64,000 nucleotides of DNA, from assembly GCF_001544555.2 (NCBI RefSeq), contig NZ_FCOK02000011.1:1-64000 (forward strand), given 5' to 3'. The first letter of the stretch is position 1. Every line of letters starts with the position of its first letter. Made by a program: the position numbers and the translations under genes. The stretch is from Caballeronia udeis (GTDB lineage: Bacteria > Pseudomonadota > Gammaproteobacteria > Burkholderiales > Burkholderiaceae). The notes under the pieces were generated by a model. It worked only from the letters and a program-made list of their open reading frames with translations, was not told where the DNA came from and did no database searches. This document shows, in pieces, positions 25,516-35,446 of this stretch.

Positions 25516-26268
25516 ATGGAAATCGATCTGAACGCCGATCTTGGCGAGGGCTGCGGCTCTGACGAAGCACTGCTCGATCTGGTGAGCTCCGCAAATATTG
25601 CCTGCGGCTGGCATGCCGGCGGGGCGAGCGCCATGCGCGATTGCGTGCGCTGGGCTGTCGCGAAGGGTGTTGCCATAGGCGCGCATCCGAGCTTCAACGA
25701 TCCCGAGAATTTCGGCCGCAAGGAAATGGATATTCCTGCGTCCGAGATTTACGCGGGCGTGTTGTATCAGCTTGGTGCGCTGGCCGCGATCGTGAAGGCC
25801 GAGGGCGGCCGCATGTCGCACGTGAAGCCGCACGGCGCGCTGTATAACCAGGCCGCGAAGAATCCGGAAATTGCAGAGGCGATCGTCGCCGCGATTCGCG
25901 ACTTCGATCCGTCGTTGCTCGTGTTCGGGCTGGCGAACAGCAATCTCGTCGATGCCGCGCGCAAGGCGAACCTGGTGGCTATCGAAGAGGTGTTCGCGGA
26001 CCGCGGATATCGGGCGGACGGGTCGCTGGTCCCGCGCAGGGACCCCGGCGCGTTGCTCGATGACGAGGAAGCCGTGCTCACCCGCACGCTGGCGATGGCA
26101 ACCGAACACCGCGTCCAGGCGGTCAGCGGGGAATGGGTGCCGATCAATGCGCAGACCGTTTGTCTTCACGGCGACGGCGCGCATGCGCTCGCTTTCGCCA
26201 GGCGTATTCGCCGCGCGCTCGAAACGGCGGGCATTGAAGTTCGCGCTGCGCATGCGGCCGAGGTTTGA
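25516..26268 (+). CDS. pxpA: 5-oxoprolinase subunit PxpA (LamB/YcsF family)
   Basis: A 250-residue PxpA. The signature [14 protein letters not shown] opens the protein, followed by [24 protein letters not shown], and [10 protein letters not shown], which hold the conserved Asp, Glu, His and Lys of the family. AAGGAA precedes the ATG at 25516. It completes the pxpBCA operon. Confidence 0.95.
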   Translation: MEIDLNADLGEGCGSDEALLDLVSSANIACGWHAGGASAMRDCVRWAVAKGVAIGAHPSFNDPENFGRKEMDIPASEIYAGVLYQLGALAAIVKAEGGRMSHVKPHGALYNQAAKNPEIAEAIVAAIRDFDPSLLVFGLANSNLVDAARKANLVAIEEVFADRGYRADGSLVPRRDPGALLDDEEAVLTRTLAMATEHRVQAVSGEWVPINAQTVCLHGDGAHALAFARRIRRALETAGIEVRAAHAAEV

Positions 26269-26541
26269 TGACGGGTTGTCAGCGTTTTTAGCGTTGGCCG
26301 AATGGCCGGTGCATTCCCTGACTCGTTGCTTGCCCTATGTCACGCAGGGCACGTAGCTCATGTAACGAGTCAATCTGAAGCCTCAAGGAACCTGAATGCC
26401 TCGCTTAATAGCGGGGCGTTTTCGTAAGCGGCCATAGAGCCGTTTTATCAAGCCAACGGAACGGCCCGCTCGAAGAGAAGCGGTTCGTCCAGCGGCGGAA
26501 GAAGCCCTGACCGGGGCATTACCCGATCACCTGGAGATCTT
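26269..26541 (+). other. Intergenic region with a hairpin between pxpA and the DUF969 gene
   Basis: GCCTCGCT at 26398-26405 pairs with AGCGGGGC at 26410-26417 (one G-T pair) and is followed by GTTTTC. This looks like an intrinsic terminator or attenuator that would reduce read-through into the membrane-protein pair. No gene seen. Confidence 0.5.
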
Positions 26542-27261
26542 ATGGGAACCGCTGTCAACCTATGGCCACTGATAGGTGTGGCCGTCATCATCGTGGGATT
26601 CATCCTGCGCTTCAATCCGATGCTGATCGTGGCCGCCGCCGCCATCATCACCGGCCTGGCGGCGCACTTCCCTGTCGATCGCATCCTCACCGCGATCGGT
26701 ACGGGCTTTCTCAAGACGCGCAACATCCCGCTCATCATCTTCCTGCCACTGGCGGTGGTCGGTTTGCTGGAACGGCACGGTCTGCGTGAACGCGCGCAAA
26801 TCTGGATTTCGGGCATCAAGGCGGCGACGGTGGGACGTCTGCTGATCGTCTATTTGCTGATTCGCGAGTTGACGGCGGCAGTCGGGCTGACCGGCCTCGG
26901 CGGGCATCCGCAGATGGTCCGGCCGCTGCTCGCGCCCATGGCCGAAGGTGCGGCTGAAGCACGCTTTGGCAAGCTCTCCGATGAAACCCGCTTCAAGCTG
27001 CGCGCCTATTCCGCCGCGACCGATAACGTCGGCCTGTTCTTCGGCGAAGACATCTTTGTCGCGTTCGGTGCGATTGTGTTGATGACGACCTTCCTGAAGG
27101 AAGCGGGGATTGTGGTCGAACCGCTGCACGTTGCCGTCTGGGGTATTCCCACCGCGATCTGCGCGTTCCTGATTCACGGCTTCCGCTTGTGGCTGCTCGA
27201 TCGACGGCTGAATCGCGAACTCGGCGCGCTGACTAAAAACGTTCGCGGAGAAACCGCATGA
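26542..27261 (+). CDS. DUF969 membrane protein, putative 5-oxoproline transport component
   Basis: A 239-residue inner-membrane protein matching DUF969. Hydrophobic segments at the N-terminus (LWPLIGVAVIIVGFILRF and MLIVAAAAIITGLAAHF) are followed by the conserved HGLRERAQIWI and the long GLGGHPQMVRPL and YSAATDNVGLFFGEDIFVAFGA stretches. GGAG precedes the ATG. It is coupled to the DUF979 gene by a 4-bp overlap. The pair commonly neighbours pxp genes, which suggests that together they import 5-oxoproline; this is inference, not shown here. Confidence 0.85.
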   Translation: MGTAVNLWPLIGVAVIIVGFILRFNPMLIVAAAAIITGLAAHFPVDRILTAIGTGFLKTRNIPLIIFLPLAVVGLLERHGLRERAQIWISGIKAATVGRLLIVYLLIRELTAAVGLTGLGGHPQMVRPLLAPMAEGAAEARFGKLSDETRFKLRAYSAATDNVGLFFGEDIFVAFGAIVLMTTFLKEAGIVVEPLHVAVWGIPTAICAFLIHGFRLWLLDRRLNRELGALTKNVRGETA

Positions 27262-28214
27262 CCGTCACGCTCAACTATCTGTTCTATTTGCTGGGCGTTG
27301 TGCTGGTGGTTGTCGCCGGCATGATCTACGTCGACAAGACGCATCCGCGCCGCCTCACCGCCGGGACGTTCTGGCTCGTGTATGCGTTGATTTTCTTGAT
27401 CGGGGACTGGCTGCCGGCCAATGTGGTCGGCGTGCTGGTTGTCGTCATGGCGCTGATAGCGGGCTTTGGCGGCGTCACGGCAGGCAAGCCGAAAATGCTC
27501 TCCGACGAAGCTCGCCGCCAAAGCGCCATGCGTCTTGGCAACAAGCTGTTCGTGCCGGCGCTGACCATTCCCGTGGTGACGGTTGTCCTCACGCTGGGAG
27601 CCAGTTACCTGGTGTTCGGCGGCAAGCCGCTGCTTGATCCGAAGAACATCACGCTGATGGGTTTTGGCATTGGCTGTATCGTCGCGCTGGGCGTGGCTTG
27701 CGTGATGACACGCGATACCGTCGGGCAATCGATGAAAGAAACGCGCCGCCTGGTCGACGCGCTTTCATGGGCCGCCGTGCTTCCGCAAATGCTGGGCATG
27801 CTGGGTCTGGTGTTCTCGGACGCGGGCGTGGGCAAGGCAGTTGCACATATAACTACGGCCTACGTGAACCTGGATTACCGTTTGGTCGCGGTCGCCGTGT
27901 ATTGCGTCGGCATGGCGCTCTTCACGATGGTCATGGGCAACGGCTTCGCGGCCTTCCCGGTAATGACGGGCGGCGTAGGCGTGCCGATCCTGGTCGGCGT
28001 GTTCCACGGCAACCCCGCCACGATGGTTGCGATCGGCATGTTCTGCGGTTACTGCGGCACGCTCATGACGCCAATGGCCGCGAACTTCAACATCGTGCCC
28101 GCCGCGCTGCTGGAATTACCGGATAAAAACGCGGTGATCAAAGTCCAGATTCCGACGGCGCTGTCGTTGCTGGTGGTGAATATCTTCTTGCTGAACTGGA
28201 TGATGTTCCTGTGA
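27258..28214 (+). CDS. DUF979 membrane protein, partner of DUF969
   Basis: A 318-residue integral membrane protein of the DUF979 family with about eight to ten hydrophobic segments. MGNGFAAFPVMTGGVGVPILVG and YCGTLMTPMAANFNIVPAALLELPDK are conserved family stretches, and the latter recalls the substrate-site loops of ion-coupled permeases. The ATGA overlap with the DUF969 gene implies a two-subunit membrane complex. It ends the plus-strand pxp locus. Confidence 0.85.
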   Translation: MTVTLNYLFYLLGVVLVVVAGMIYVDKTHPRRLTAGTFWLVYALIFLIGDWLPANVVGVLVVVMALIAGFGGVTAGKPKMLSDEARRQSAMRLGNKLFVPALTIPVVTVVLTLGASYLVFGGKPLLDPKNITLMGFGIGCIVALGVACVMTRDTVGQSMKETRRLVDALSWAAVLPQMLGMLGLVFSDAGVGKAVAHITTAYVNLDYRLVAVAVYCVGMALFTMVMGNGFAAFPVMTGGVGVPILVGVFHGNPATMVAIGMFCGYCGTLMTPMAANFNIVPAALLELPDKNAVIKVQIPTALSLLVVNIFLLNWMMFL

Positions 28215-28229
28215 TGCGAGGGCGTGGGT

Positions 28230-29339
28230 TCAAGCCGGATCCACCACGAATCCACGCTTTCTAAGCAGCGCCAGCACCCCCCTGCTCCCGCCAAGATGCA
28301 ATGCGCCGATAGCCATGAACACCGGCTTGTTCGGCGCGGCCATCGCCACCGCTCGCGCCGCGAACCGATAGTTACGGTCGACCACCAGGCGGTTGTCGAC
28401 CTGCCTGGCAAGCTGCTTCGATCGCGCCAGTTTCTCCGTCTTGGCGTCGTCCCAGGCCTTGAGCGCATCGGCGTCGCCAATCCGCCATAAGCGGTGCAAC
28501 TCCTTCACATCGGCGACATTCTCCGCCGGCGTCTGCACCAGATCCTGCCCGAGCATTTCCCGTTGCTGCGCCTGCGTGAGCCGCGTGAACGCTGAGATCT
28601 GCTCATTGAGCGTCTCCAGTCCGACCACCCGCCCGCGCGGCCGTAAATACACGTTCTGCAATTGCGTTTCCGTACCGAACTCGGTCTGGAATCCGGCCTT
28701 CAATGTATCGACGGTTTCGACCAGCATCGACGCCAGCCATGGCCGCGACCGGCTGATGTCGTCGAGCATGGCGGGGTTGCCGCGCATGCGTGTTTCCAGC
28801 TTTTTCCACAGCGCATCGGGCAGATACCGCGGCAGGCACGCCGTCCGGCATGCGCCGTTTTTGCTGACTTCATCGGCTGAAACCAGCAGGTCGTCGGGGG
28901 AGATTTCCAGCGCGAGAGTGGGCGATGCATCGAGTGCGCCGAGAATCGGCCTGCGGAACGGCTGGCTGGCGGGATAGTCGTCGGCATAACCCACGTGCAG
29001 CGTGCCAAGCACATAGATGGTGACTTGGCCTTTGGTCGCGACGTAGAACGGCATATGCGCCGGCTGCGCCTGCACCGGACCACTGGCGGTGGTCCCGTCG
29101 GAACGGTCTACATCGGGGGGGGTCGGACGCGCAGGCGGCACGCGCAAACCCGGCAATGAGCCCGGCAACGAAGCAGAGGATGTAGGCGGCGTCGCGGCGC
29201 CCGGCGGCGAGCGCGCGCCGGTCACAGCGAAAGCCAGACGCGGCGCGAGGCAAAAAACAGCCAGGATTGCCGCTGCTACAAGAGCCAAACCCGCAGCAAA
29301 ACGGCGCGCAACCTGCCGCGCCGTCTGCGTTTCAGGCAT
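28230..29339 (-). CDS. TraB/GumN family protein
   Basis: A 369-residue protein of the TraB/PrgY/GumN family, predicted metal-dependent hydrolases. The two conserved GxxH motifs are seen as YVLGTLHVG near residue 110 and FMAIGALHLGG near the C-terminus. An N-terminal hydrophobic segment (FAAGLALVAAAILAVFCLA) anchors or exports it. The ATG at 29339 overlaps the dppF stop by 8 bp and has GGGGAG before it, so it is coupled to the transporter operon. A periplasmic peptidase role beside a peptide transporter is attractive but unproved. Confidence 0.83.
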   Translation of the reverse strand: MPETQTARQVARRFAAGLALVAAAILAVFCLAPRLAFAVTGARSPPGAATPPTSSASLPGSLPGLRVPPARPTPPDVDRSDGTTASGPVQAQPAHMPFYVATKGQVTIYVLGTLHVGYADDYPASQPFRRPILGALDASPTLALEISPDDLLVSADEVSKNGACRTACLPRYLPDALWKKLETRMRGNPAMLDDISRSRPWLASMLVETVDTLKAGFQTEFGTETQLQNVYLRPRGRVVGLETLNEQISAFTRLTQAQQREMLGQDLVQTPAENVADVKELHRLWRIGDADALKAWDDAKTEKLARSKQLARQVDNRLVVDRNYRFAARAVAMAAPNKPVFMAIGALHLGGSRGVLALLRKRGFVVDPA

Positions 29340-30336
29340 CGATCTCCCCGACTTCCTCAGCGCGGTGACATGACACGTGCCGCCCATCGACGAAACGCAG
29401 CGCCGGTTCTTCCACGCGGCATTTATCGATTGCATACGGGCAGCGCTGATGAAATGTGCAACCTGATGGAGGGTTCAGCGGCGAAGGCATTTCACCCTGC
29501 AGCCGGATCTTGATGCGCCGGTCTTCTTCGAACAAGGCAGGCGTCGCCGACATCAGCGCGCGCGTGTACGGATGGCGCGGCCGTGCGTAGATCGTTGCCT
29601 TGTCGCCAAGTTCGGCCACACCGCCAAAATACATCACCATGACGTCATCGGCGATATGTTCCACCACAGACAAGTTGTGCGAGATGAACACATAGCTCGT
29701 CCCGAACTGCTGCTGCAGATCCATGAACAGGTTCAGGATCTGCGCCTGGATGGAAACATCCAGCGCGGACACGGGTTCATCGGCCACCAGGATCTGCGGA
29801 TCCAGGATCATCGCACGCGCGATAGCAACCCGCTGGCGCTGCCCGCCCGAGAACATATGCGGATACCGAGCCGCGTGTTCAGGCCGAAGCCCGACCGTGC
29901 GCATCATGTGCGCGATACGCTCGGCGCGCTCGCCGGGCGACAGCTTCGTGTTGATCGCGAGCGGTTCGCCCAGCGTCTGCTCGACGGTCTTGCGCGGATT
30001 GAGCGACGCGAACGGGTTCTGGAACACCATCTGCACGCGCTGCCGCAAGTCGGCCACCTTCGCCCGGCTCGCGTTCGCCACGTCTTCACCGTCGATCAGC
30101 AAACGCCCGGACGTGGGGGCTTCGATCATGGTCAACTGACGCGCCAGCGTCGATTTGCCGCAGCCGGATTCACCCACCACGGCAAGCGTCTTGCCGCGTT
30201 CAAGCGAGAACGACACGCCGTTCAACGCCTTCACGGTGCCTTGCTGGAACATGCTGCGCTTGACGCTGTAGTACCTGGCCAGTTTATCGGCGACCAGGAC
30301 GGTGTCTTTAGCGAAAGTCTCAGGAACGGCATTCAT
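29332..30336 (-). CDS. dppF: Peptide ABC transporter ATP-binding protein DppF
   Basis: A 334-residue ABC ATPase of the oligo/dipeptide type. Walker A is [14 protein letters not shown], the signature is [13 protein letters not shown], and Walker B is [14 protein letters not shown]. The C-terminal oligopeptide-transporter tail has the cysteine-containing [14 protein letters not shown] segment, typical of an Fe-S-like site in OppF/DppF. The ATG at 30336 overlaps the dppD stop (ATGA). It energises uptake with DppD. Confidence 0.94.
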   Translation of the reverse strand: MNAVPETFAKDTVLVADKLARYYSVKRSMFQQGTVKALNGVSFSLERGKTLAVVGESGCGKSTLARQLTMIEAPTSGRLLIDGEDVANASRAKVADLRQRVQMVFQNPFASLNPRKTVEQTLGEPLAINTKLSPGERAERIAHMMRTVGLRPEHAARYPHMFSGGQRQRVAIARAMILDPQILVADEPVSALDVSIQAQILNLFMDLQQQFGTSYVFISHNLSVVEHIADDVMVMYFGGVAELGDKATIYARPRHPYTRALMSATPALFEEDRRIKIRLQGEMPSPLNPPSGCTFHQRCPYAIDKCRVEEPALRFVDGRHVSCHRAEEVGEIDA

Positions 30337-31328
30337 CGCGCGCCTCCGTGTTCTGCCACGAGTTCCATGTTCAGCGGCTTGATACAGCGTGCGCGCACTG
30401 CCGGGTCGTTCGGGGCGAGTTGAAAGAGCGCCGGCCGCGCCTTGCGGCAATCGTCGACGGCGTAGCTGCAGCGGGGGGCGAACAGACATCCGGCCGGACG
30501 GTCGTCGCGGCCCGGCACCATGCCCGGCAACGCCGCGAGACGCTCGGCGCCGCGGCTATGTTCGGGAATAGCCGCGAGCAACGCTTCCGTGTACGGATGA
30601 TGCGGCTCGCTGAAGACAGTCGGCACGTGATTCGTTTCGATAATCTCGCCCGCGTACATCACGGCCACGCGCTGCGCGACTTCGGACACGACCGCGAGAT
30701 CGTGCGAAATCAGCACGAGCGCCATGCCGCGTTCCTTCTGCAGCTTGACCAGCAGCTCCATGATCTGCGCCTGGATGGTGACGTCGAGCGCGGTGGTGGG
30801 TTCGTCGGCAATCAGCAGCTTCGGATTGCACGCCACCGCCATCGCGATCATCACGCGCTGGTTCATGCCGCCGGACATCTGGTGCGGGAAGGCGTCGATA
30901 CGGCTCTTCGCGTCGGGAATCCCGACTTGATCGAGCAATTCCAGCGCCCGTTGCTGCAGCTTCGCGCCTCGCAGCCCTTCGTGAAGCTTGAGGACTTCCT
31001 TGATCTGATAGCCGACGGTGTAGCTCGGGTTCAGGCTGGACAACGCGTCCTGGAAGACCATGGCAATGTCCTTGCCGATAATCTTCCTGCGTTGCCGCGC
31101 CGACGCCTTCAGCAAGTCGACGCCGTTGAACGTGACCTGGTCGGCGGTGACAATGCCGGGTGCATCGATCAGGCCCATGAGCGCCATCATCGTGACGCTT
31201 TTGCCGGAACCCGATTCGCCGACAACGCCGACCACTTCGCCGGGTCTGACGGACATATCGATTCGATCAACCGCCGGGAGCCCGTTGAAGCTCACGGCGA
31301 GATTGCGGATGGTCAGAAGGTCGCTCAT
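30333..31328 (-). CDS. dppD: Peptide ABC transporter ATP-binding protein DppD
   Basis: A 331-residue ABC ATPase. Walker [18 protein letters not shown], signature [14 protein letters not shown], Walker [15 protein letters not shown]. The C-terminal [14 protein letters not shown] segment is the oligopeptide-type cysteine cluster. It lies 2 bp after dppC and overlaps dppF, as in standard dpp operons. Confidence 0.95.
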   Translation of the reverse strand: MSDLLTIRNLAVSFNGLPAVDRIDMSVRPGEVVGVVGESGSGKSVTMMALMGLIDAPGIVTADQVTFNGVDLLKASARQRRKIIGKDIAMVFQDALSSLNPSYTVGYQIKEVLKLHEGLRGAKLQQRALELLDQVGIPDAKSRIDAFPHQMSGGMNQRVMIAMAVACNPKLLIADEPTTALDVTIQAQIMELLVKLQKERGMALVLISHDLAVVSEVAQRVAVMYAGEIIETNHVPTVFSEPHHPYTEALLAAIPEHSRGAERLAALPGMVPGRDDRPAGCLFAPRCSYAVDDCRKARPALFQLAPNDPAVRARCIKPLNMELVAEHGGAR

Positions 31329-31330
31329 GT

Positions 31331-32248
31331 TCAGGCCATCCGTTTGAGTTTGGGATCGAGTGCATCACGCAGCCCGTCGCCGAGCAGGTTGATCACCAGG
31401 ACCGAAATCAGAATGGAAAGCCCGGGCATGGTCACGATCCACCACGCACTTTCGATGTAATCACGCGCCGACGCGAGCATGGCGCCCCACTCCGCCGCAG
31501 GCGGTTGCACGCCGAGGCCGAGAAAACCGAGCGCGGCGGCATCCAGAATGGCCGATGAAAAGCCAAGCGTAGCCTGCACGATCAGCGGTGCGGCGCAGTT
31601 CGGCAGCACTTGCGAGAACATCAGGCGCACGGTGCCGGCTCCGGCCACGCGCGACGCCGTCACGTATTCGCGCTGCAGTTCACCGAGCGCCGCGGCGCGG
31701 GTCAGACGCACATAACCCGGCAACGCGACAATCGCGATGGCGAGCATGGTGTTCATCAGCCCCGGGCCGATGATCGCGACCACCGCGACCGCCAGCAGCA
31801 GCGAAGGCAGCGCGAGCAGCACGTCCATGATGCGCATGATCGGCGTGTCGAGCCATTTCTGGAAAAACGCCGCGATCAACCCGAGCACGATGCCCGGAAT
31901 CAACGCCAGCACCACCGACACAAAGCCGATCCAGAACGACAGCCGCGCGCCGTACATCAGGCGGGAGAGGATGTCGCGGCCGGCTTCGTCGGTACCTAGA
32001 ACGAAGCGCCAGTTGCCGCCGTCGAGCCACGCGGGCGGGATCTTGACGTTGTCGCGATATTGCTCGATCGGGCTATGCGGAGCGATCAACGGCGCAAAGA
32101 TGGCGATAAACACCAGGATCAGCACGATCGCGCCGGCCACCACCGCGCCGCGATTGCGCGAGAAATTAGCCCAGAACTCGCGCGCGGCGAGGAATCGGCC
32201 ACTCGGGACACGGGTCAATGTCTGGGGAATATTTGGGATATCGGCCAT
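31331..32248 (-). CDS. dppC: Peptide ABC transporter permease DppC
   Basis: A 305-residue inner-membrane permease of the OppC/DppC family. Six membrane segments are apparent, the first being [23 protein letters not shown]. The EAA loop that contacts the ATPase is seen around [38 protein letters not shown] is a hallmark of the family. It begins 4 bp after dppB. Confidence 0.95.
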   Translation of the reverse strand: MADIPNIPQTLTRVPSGRFLAAREFWANFSRNRGAVVAGAIVLILVFIAIFAPLIAPHSPIEQYRDNVKIPPAWLDGGNWRFVLGTDEAGRDILSRLMYGARLSFWIGFVSVVLALIPGIVLGLIAAFFQKWLDTPIMRIMDVLLALPSLLLAVAVVAIIGPGLMNTMLAIAIVALPGYVRLTRAAALGELQREYVTASRVAGAGTVRLMFSQVLPNCAAPLIVQATLGFSSAILDAAALGFLGLGVQPPAAEWGAMLASARDYIESAWWIVTMPGLSILISVLVINLLGDGLRDALDPKLKRMA

Positions 32249-32252
32249 TGGC

Positions 32253-33263
32253 TTACCTCGTGTGGCGAATGCGCGGATTCAGCACGCCGTACAACAAGTC
32301 GACGACCAGATTCACAAGAATGACGAGCGTCGCGATCATCAAAATACCGCCCTGCACGACGGGATAATCGCGCCGGCTGATGGCGTCGATGAGCCATTTG
32401 CCCACGCCCGGCCACGAGAACAACGTCTCGGTGAGCACGGCGCCGGCGAGCAGCGTACCGACCTGCAAACCGATCACGGTCACCACCGGAATCAGCGCGT
32501 TACGCAGCGCATGCACGACCACCACGCGTCCCGGCGCAAGCCCTTTGGCGCGCGCGGTGCGGATGTAATCCTCGCGCAGCACTTCGAGCATGGACGAACG
32601 CGTCATCCGCGCGATCACGGCGAGCGGAATGGTGCCCAGCACAATGGTCGGCAAAATCAGGTGGCTGACGGCGGACTTGAACGCGCCTTCATCGTCGGAA
32701 AAGAGTGCGTCCCACAGCATGAAGCCGGTGCGGTGCGGAATGTCGTATTCCACCGCTATACGTCCGGAAACCGGCGTCCACCCCAGCTTCGCCGAGAAGA
32801 ACATGATGAGGATCAAGCCCCACCAGAAGATCGGCATGGAGTAACCAGTGAGCGCGGTGCCCATCACGCCGTGATCGACTACCGTGCCGCGCTTCAACGC
32901 GGCGGCCACGCCGGCCGGCAATCCGATCACCAGCGCGAAGATCATCGCGCAGGTCGCGAGTTCGAGTGTGGCTGGAAAGCGCGCCATGAATTCGCCCATC
33001 ACGCTGGTATTGGTGATGATCGACATGCCGAGATCGCCTTTCAGCGCGTGCCCGACATAGTGGAGATATTGAACGGGGAGCGGCAGGTCAAGCCCGAGCC
33101 GCTTCATTGCTTCGGCATGCATTGCCGGGTCCACGCCGCGCTCGCCCATCATGACTTCGATAGGATCGCCCGGGATCAGGTGGATTAACGCGAACGCCAG
33201 GATCGTGATGCCGATGAACGTCGGGATCACCATGCCTATGCGCCGCAGAACGAATCGGAACAT
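32253..33263 (-). CDS. dppB: Peptide ABC transporter permease DppB
   Basis: A 336-residue inner-membrane permease of the OppB/DppB family. It starts MFRFVLRRIGMVIPTFIGITI, the typical first membrane helix, and has the EAA-type loop VLREDYIRTARAKGLAPG and the GVGKWLIDAISRRDYPVVQG segment. It follows dppA after a 113-bp gap with a hairpin. Confidence 0.95.
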   Translation of the reverse strand: MFRFVLRRIGMVIPTFIGITILAFALIHLIPGDPIEVMMGERGVDPAMHAEAMKRLGLDLPLPVQYLHYVGHALKGDLGMSIITNTSVMGEFMARFPATLELATCAMIFALVIGLPAGVAAALKRGTVVDHGVMGTALTGYSMPIFWWGLILIMFFSAKLGWTPVSGRIAVEYDIPHRTGFMLWDALFSDDEGAFKSAVSHLILPTIVLGTIPLAVIARMTRSSMLEVLREDYIRTARAKGLAPGRVVVVHALRNALIPVVTVIGLQVGTLLAGAVLTETLFSWPGVGKWLIDAISRRDYPVVQGGILMIATLVILVNLVVDLLYGVLNPRIRHTR

Positions 33264-33293
33264 GGTTCGTCTCTTTGGGGAGGAAAAATGCGA

Positions 33294-33326
33294 CCGGCGA
33301 CGCGGGCTTGTGACCCTTGTCGCCGG
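33294..33326 (-). terminator. Intercistronic hairpin between dppA and dppB
   Basis: Read on the minus strand, CCGGCGAC pairs with GTCGCCGG around a 17-nt loop and is followed by a T run (ATTTTTCC) within 4 nt. This is the usual place for an attenuator or mRNA-stabilising hairpin that lets the binding protein be made in excess over the membrane parts. Confidence 0.6.
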
Positions 33327-33376
33327 ACCTTTTCGACTAATTTTAGTTTTAGTGCATGAAGCGTACTGCTACCAGC

Positions 33377-35011
33377 TTACTGCACGCCAACGCCGTCGAA
33401 ACGCAGGTAACCCAGCGGCTCGATCTTCATGCCGATCACCTTCTTGCTCGTCGGCTGATACACCGTGGAGTGAGCGATCGGCGAGAACGGCAGTTGATCA
33501 GCGAAGATTTGCTGCGCTTGCATATAAGCCTGCGTGCGCTGCGCCTGGTCGGACGTATTGCGGCCCTTGATCACCAGGTCGTTGAACGGCTTGTAGCACC
33601 AGTGCGAGAAGTTGCTGCCGTTGACCGCTTCGCAACCCAGCAGCGTGCCGAGCCAGTTATCCGGATCGCCGTTGTCGCCCGTCCAGCCAATCAGCATGGC
33701 GTCGTGTTCGCCTGCGTGGCCGCGCTTGATGTACTCGCCCCACTCATACGACACGATATTCGCCTTCACGCCGATCTTCGCCCAGTCGGCCTGGATCATT
33801 TCGGCCATCAGACGTGCGTTCGGGTTGTACGGACGTTGTACCGGCATGGCCCACAGGTTCATTTCGAAACCGTTCGGGAAACCTGCCTTCGCGAGCAGCG
33901 CCTTGGCCGCGGCGGTGTCGTACGGCTGAATCTTCAGGTTCTTGTCGTAGGACCATTCGGTCGGCGGCATTGGGGCAATCGCGGCCTGACCTGCGCCTTG
34001 ATACACCGACTCAATGATCGCCTTCTTGTTGATCGCCATGTCCAGCGCGCGGCGTACATCGACGTTTTCCACGTTCTTCTTCGTCGTGTTGTACGCCACG
34101 TAACCTTCGTTGAAGCCCGCTTGCGACGGCGTGTCGAGGTTCGTGTCGGCCTTCAGCGGTGCAATGTCAGCCGGGCGCGGATACGCCATCACCTGGCATT
34201 CGTTGTTCTTGAGCTTCTGCACGCGTACGGCGGCATCCGGGGTGATCGAGAAGATCAGCTTCGAGATCTTGACTGCGTTCGGCTTCCAGTAATCAGGATT
34301 GCCGTCGAAACGGATGGTCGCGTCTTTCGTGTAGCTGCGGAAAATAAACGGACCCGTGCCGACCGGCTGCTGGTTGATGTCCGACGCCTTGCCCGCTTTC
34401 AACAGTTGCTGGGCGTATTCATCCGACTGGATGGATGCATATTCCATCGCCATGTTCTGGATAAACGGTGCGTTGACTTCCTTCAGCGTGAACTTCACCG
34501 TGTACGGGTCGACTGCTTCGACCTTCGTGATCAGCTTGTCCAGGCCCATGTCCGTGAAGTACGGAAACGACGCCGGGTAAGCCTTGCGGAACGGCTGGTT
34601 CGGGTCGAGCATGCGGTTGAACGTGAAGAGCACGTCGTCGGCGTTGAAATCGCGCGTCGGCTTGAAGAACGACGTGGTCTGGAACTTCACGCCATGGCGC
34701 AGGTGGAACGTGTAGGTCAGGCCATCCGGCGATACATCCCACTTTTCCGCGAGACCGGGTTCTACTTTCGTGCTGCCGCGCTCGAATTCCACAAGGCGGT
34801 TGTAGACCGTGAAGGTGTTTGCAGTGAAATCGGTGCCCGTCGTGTATTGAGCGGGATCGAAACCGGCCGGGCTGCCTTCCGAGCAGTAAACGAGCGTTTT
34901 GTTGGGAATGGGTGCTGCATGAGCGACGCTCGCGGTTACGAGCGATGCCGCGATGGCGGCGCTTAATGCCATCGATAGACGAGCGGCTCGTAACAGGCCA
35001 ATTTTCTTCAT
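33377..35011 (-). CDS. dppA: Peptide ABC transporter substrate-binding protein DppA
   Basis: A 544-residue family 5 periplasmic binding protein. The Sec signal peptide ends near residue 32 (SVAHA). The mature protein opens KTLVYCSEGSPAGFDPAQYTTGTDF, the dipeptide-binding DppA pattern, and contains the family-5 block DVRRALDMAINKKAI. GGAGGAAAC precedes the ATG. It heads the dppABCDF operon. Di/tripeptides are the likely ligands; related proteins also bind heme or 5-aminolevulinate. Confidence 0.94.
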   Translation of the reverse strand: MKKIGLLRAARLSMALSAAIAASLVTASVAHAAPIPNKTLVYCSEGSPAGFDPAQYTTGTDFTANTFTVYNRLVEFERGSTKVEPGLAEKWDVSPDGLTYTFHLRHGVKFQTTSFFKPTRDFNADDVLFTFNRMLDPNQPFRKAYPASFPYFTDMGLDKLITKVEAVDPYTVKFTLKEVNAPFIQNMAMEYASIQSDEYAQQLLKAGKASDINQQPVGTGPFIFRSYTKDATIRFDGNPDYWKPNAVKISKLIFSITPDAAVRVQKLKNNECQVMAYPRPADIAPLKADTNLDTPSQAGFNEGYVAYNTTKKNVENVDVRRALDMAINKKAIIESVYQGAGQAAIAPMPPTEWSYDKNLKIQPYDTAAAKALLAKAGFPNGFEMNLWAMPVQRPYNPNARLMAEMIQADWAKIGVKANIVSYEWGEYIKRGHAGEHDAMLIGWTGDNGDPDNWLGTLLGCEAVNGSNFSHWCYKPFNDLVIKGRNTSDQAQRTQAYMQAQQIFADQLPFSPIAHSTVYQPTSKKVIGMKIEPLGYLRFDGVGVQ

Positions 35012-35446
35012 GTTTCCTCCAGGATCGGTGCCGGCTAAAACCAGCGTAGCGCGATATTACTGAGCTTTGCCGGGGGGAACAAGGCGACGAAATTCCCTAT
35101 GGGAAATAGCGCCTGCACGTGTGTCCGGCAAGCCAGGCCACAAAGTTGAAAAGGTCGTGTTTTCGCTTAACTTCTTCGAGTTATCGGGGTTTTTGATCGA
35201 TTCAGCGCGTTTTTCATCGATTCACGCTTTGTCGGAAAACCCACGCACCACGGCGAATTCGGGCGCTACCGTAGCACGAAAGAAATGTAAATATAAGTTA
35301 ATGGCTCGGATTGTTGCGCGCCGAAAACACGAGTCCATCATGTTTCGTTATGCACAATGTTTCAAGGTGATTAAACACTGAGAGGGGAAACACGAAAAAC
35401 GGGAGGAGAACCGCGCGGCGAATGCCGCGCGGGGAATACATAAACA
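35012..35446. other. Intergenic region between dppA and metF
   Basis: About 435 bp with no gene. Two imperfect direct repeats, TTTTTGATCGATTCA (35190-35204) and TTTTTCATCGATTCA (35210-35224), are exactly 20 bp apart and could bind a regulator on one DNA face upstream of dppA. At 35411-35432 a 9-bp perfect stem (CCGCGCGGC and its complement) lies 14 bp beyond the metF stop and may end that operon. Confidence 0.5.
35411..35432 (-). terminator. Hairpin downstream of metF
   Basis: CCGCGCGGC at 35411-35419 pairs with GCCGCGCGG at 35424-35432 around 4 nt. On the minus strand a T run occurs only about 10 nt later (CCCGTTTTT), so it is a plausible but not classical terminator. Confidence 0.5.

Noticed and set aside
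31737..34966. Long plus-strand open frames opposite dppA, dppB and dppC
   Set aside because: Antisense images of clear transporter genes; no ribosome binding sites and no recognisable domains.
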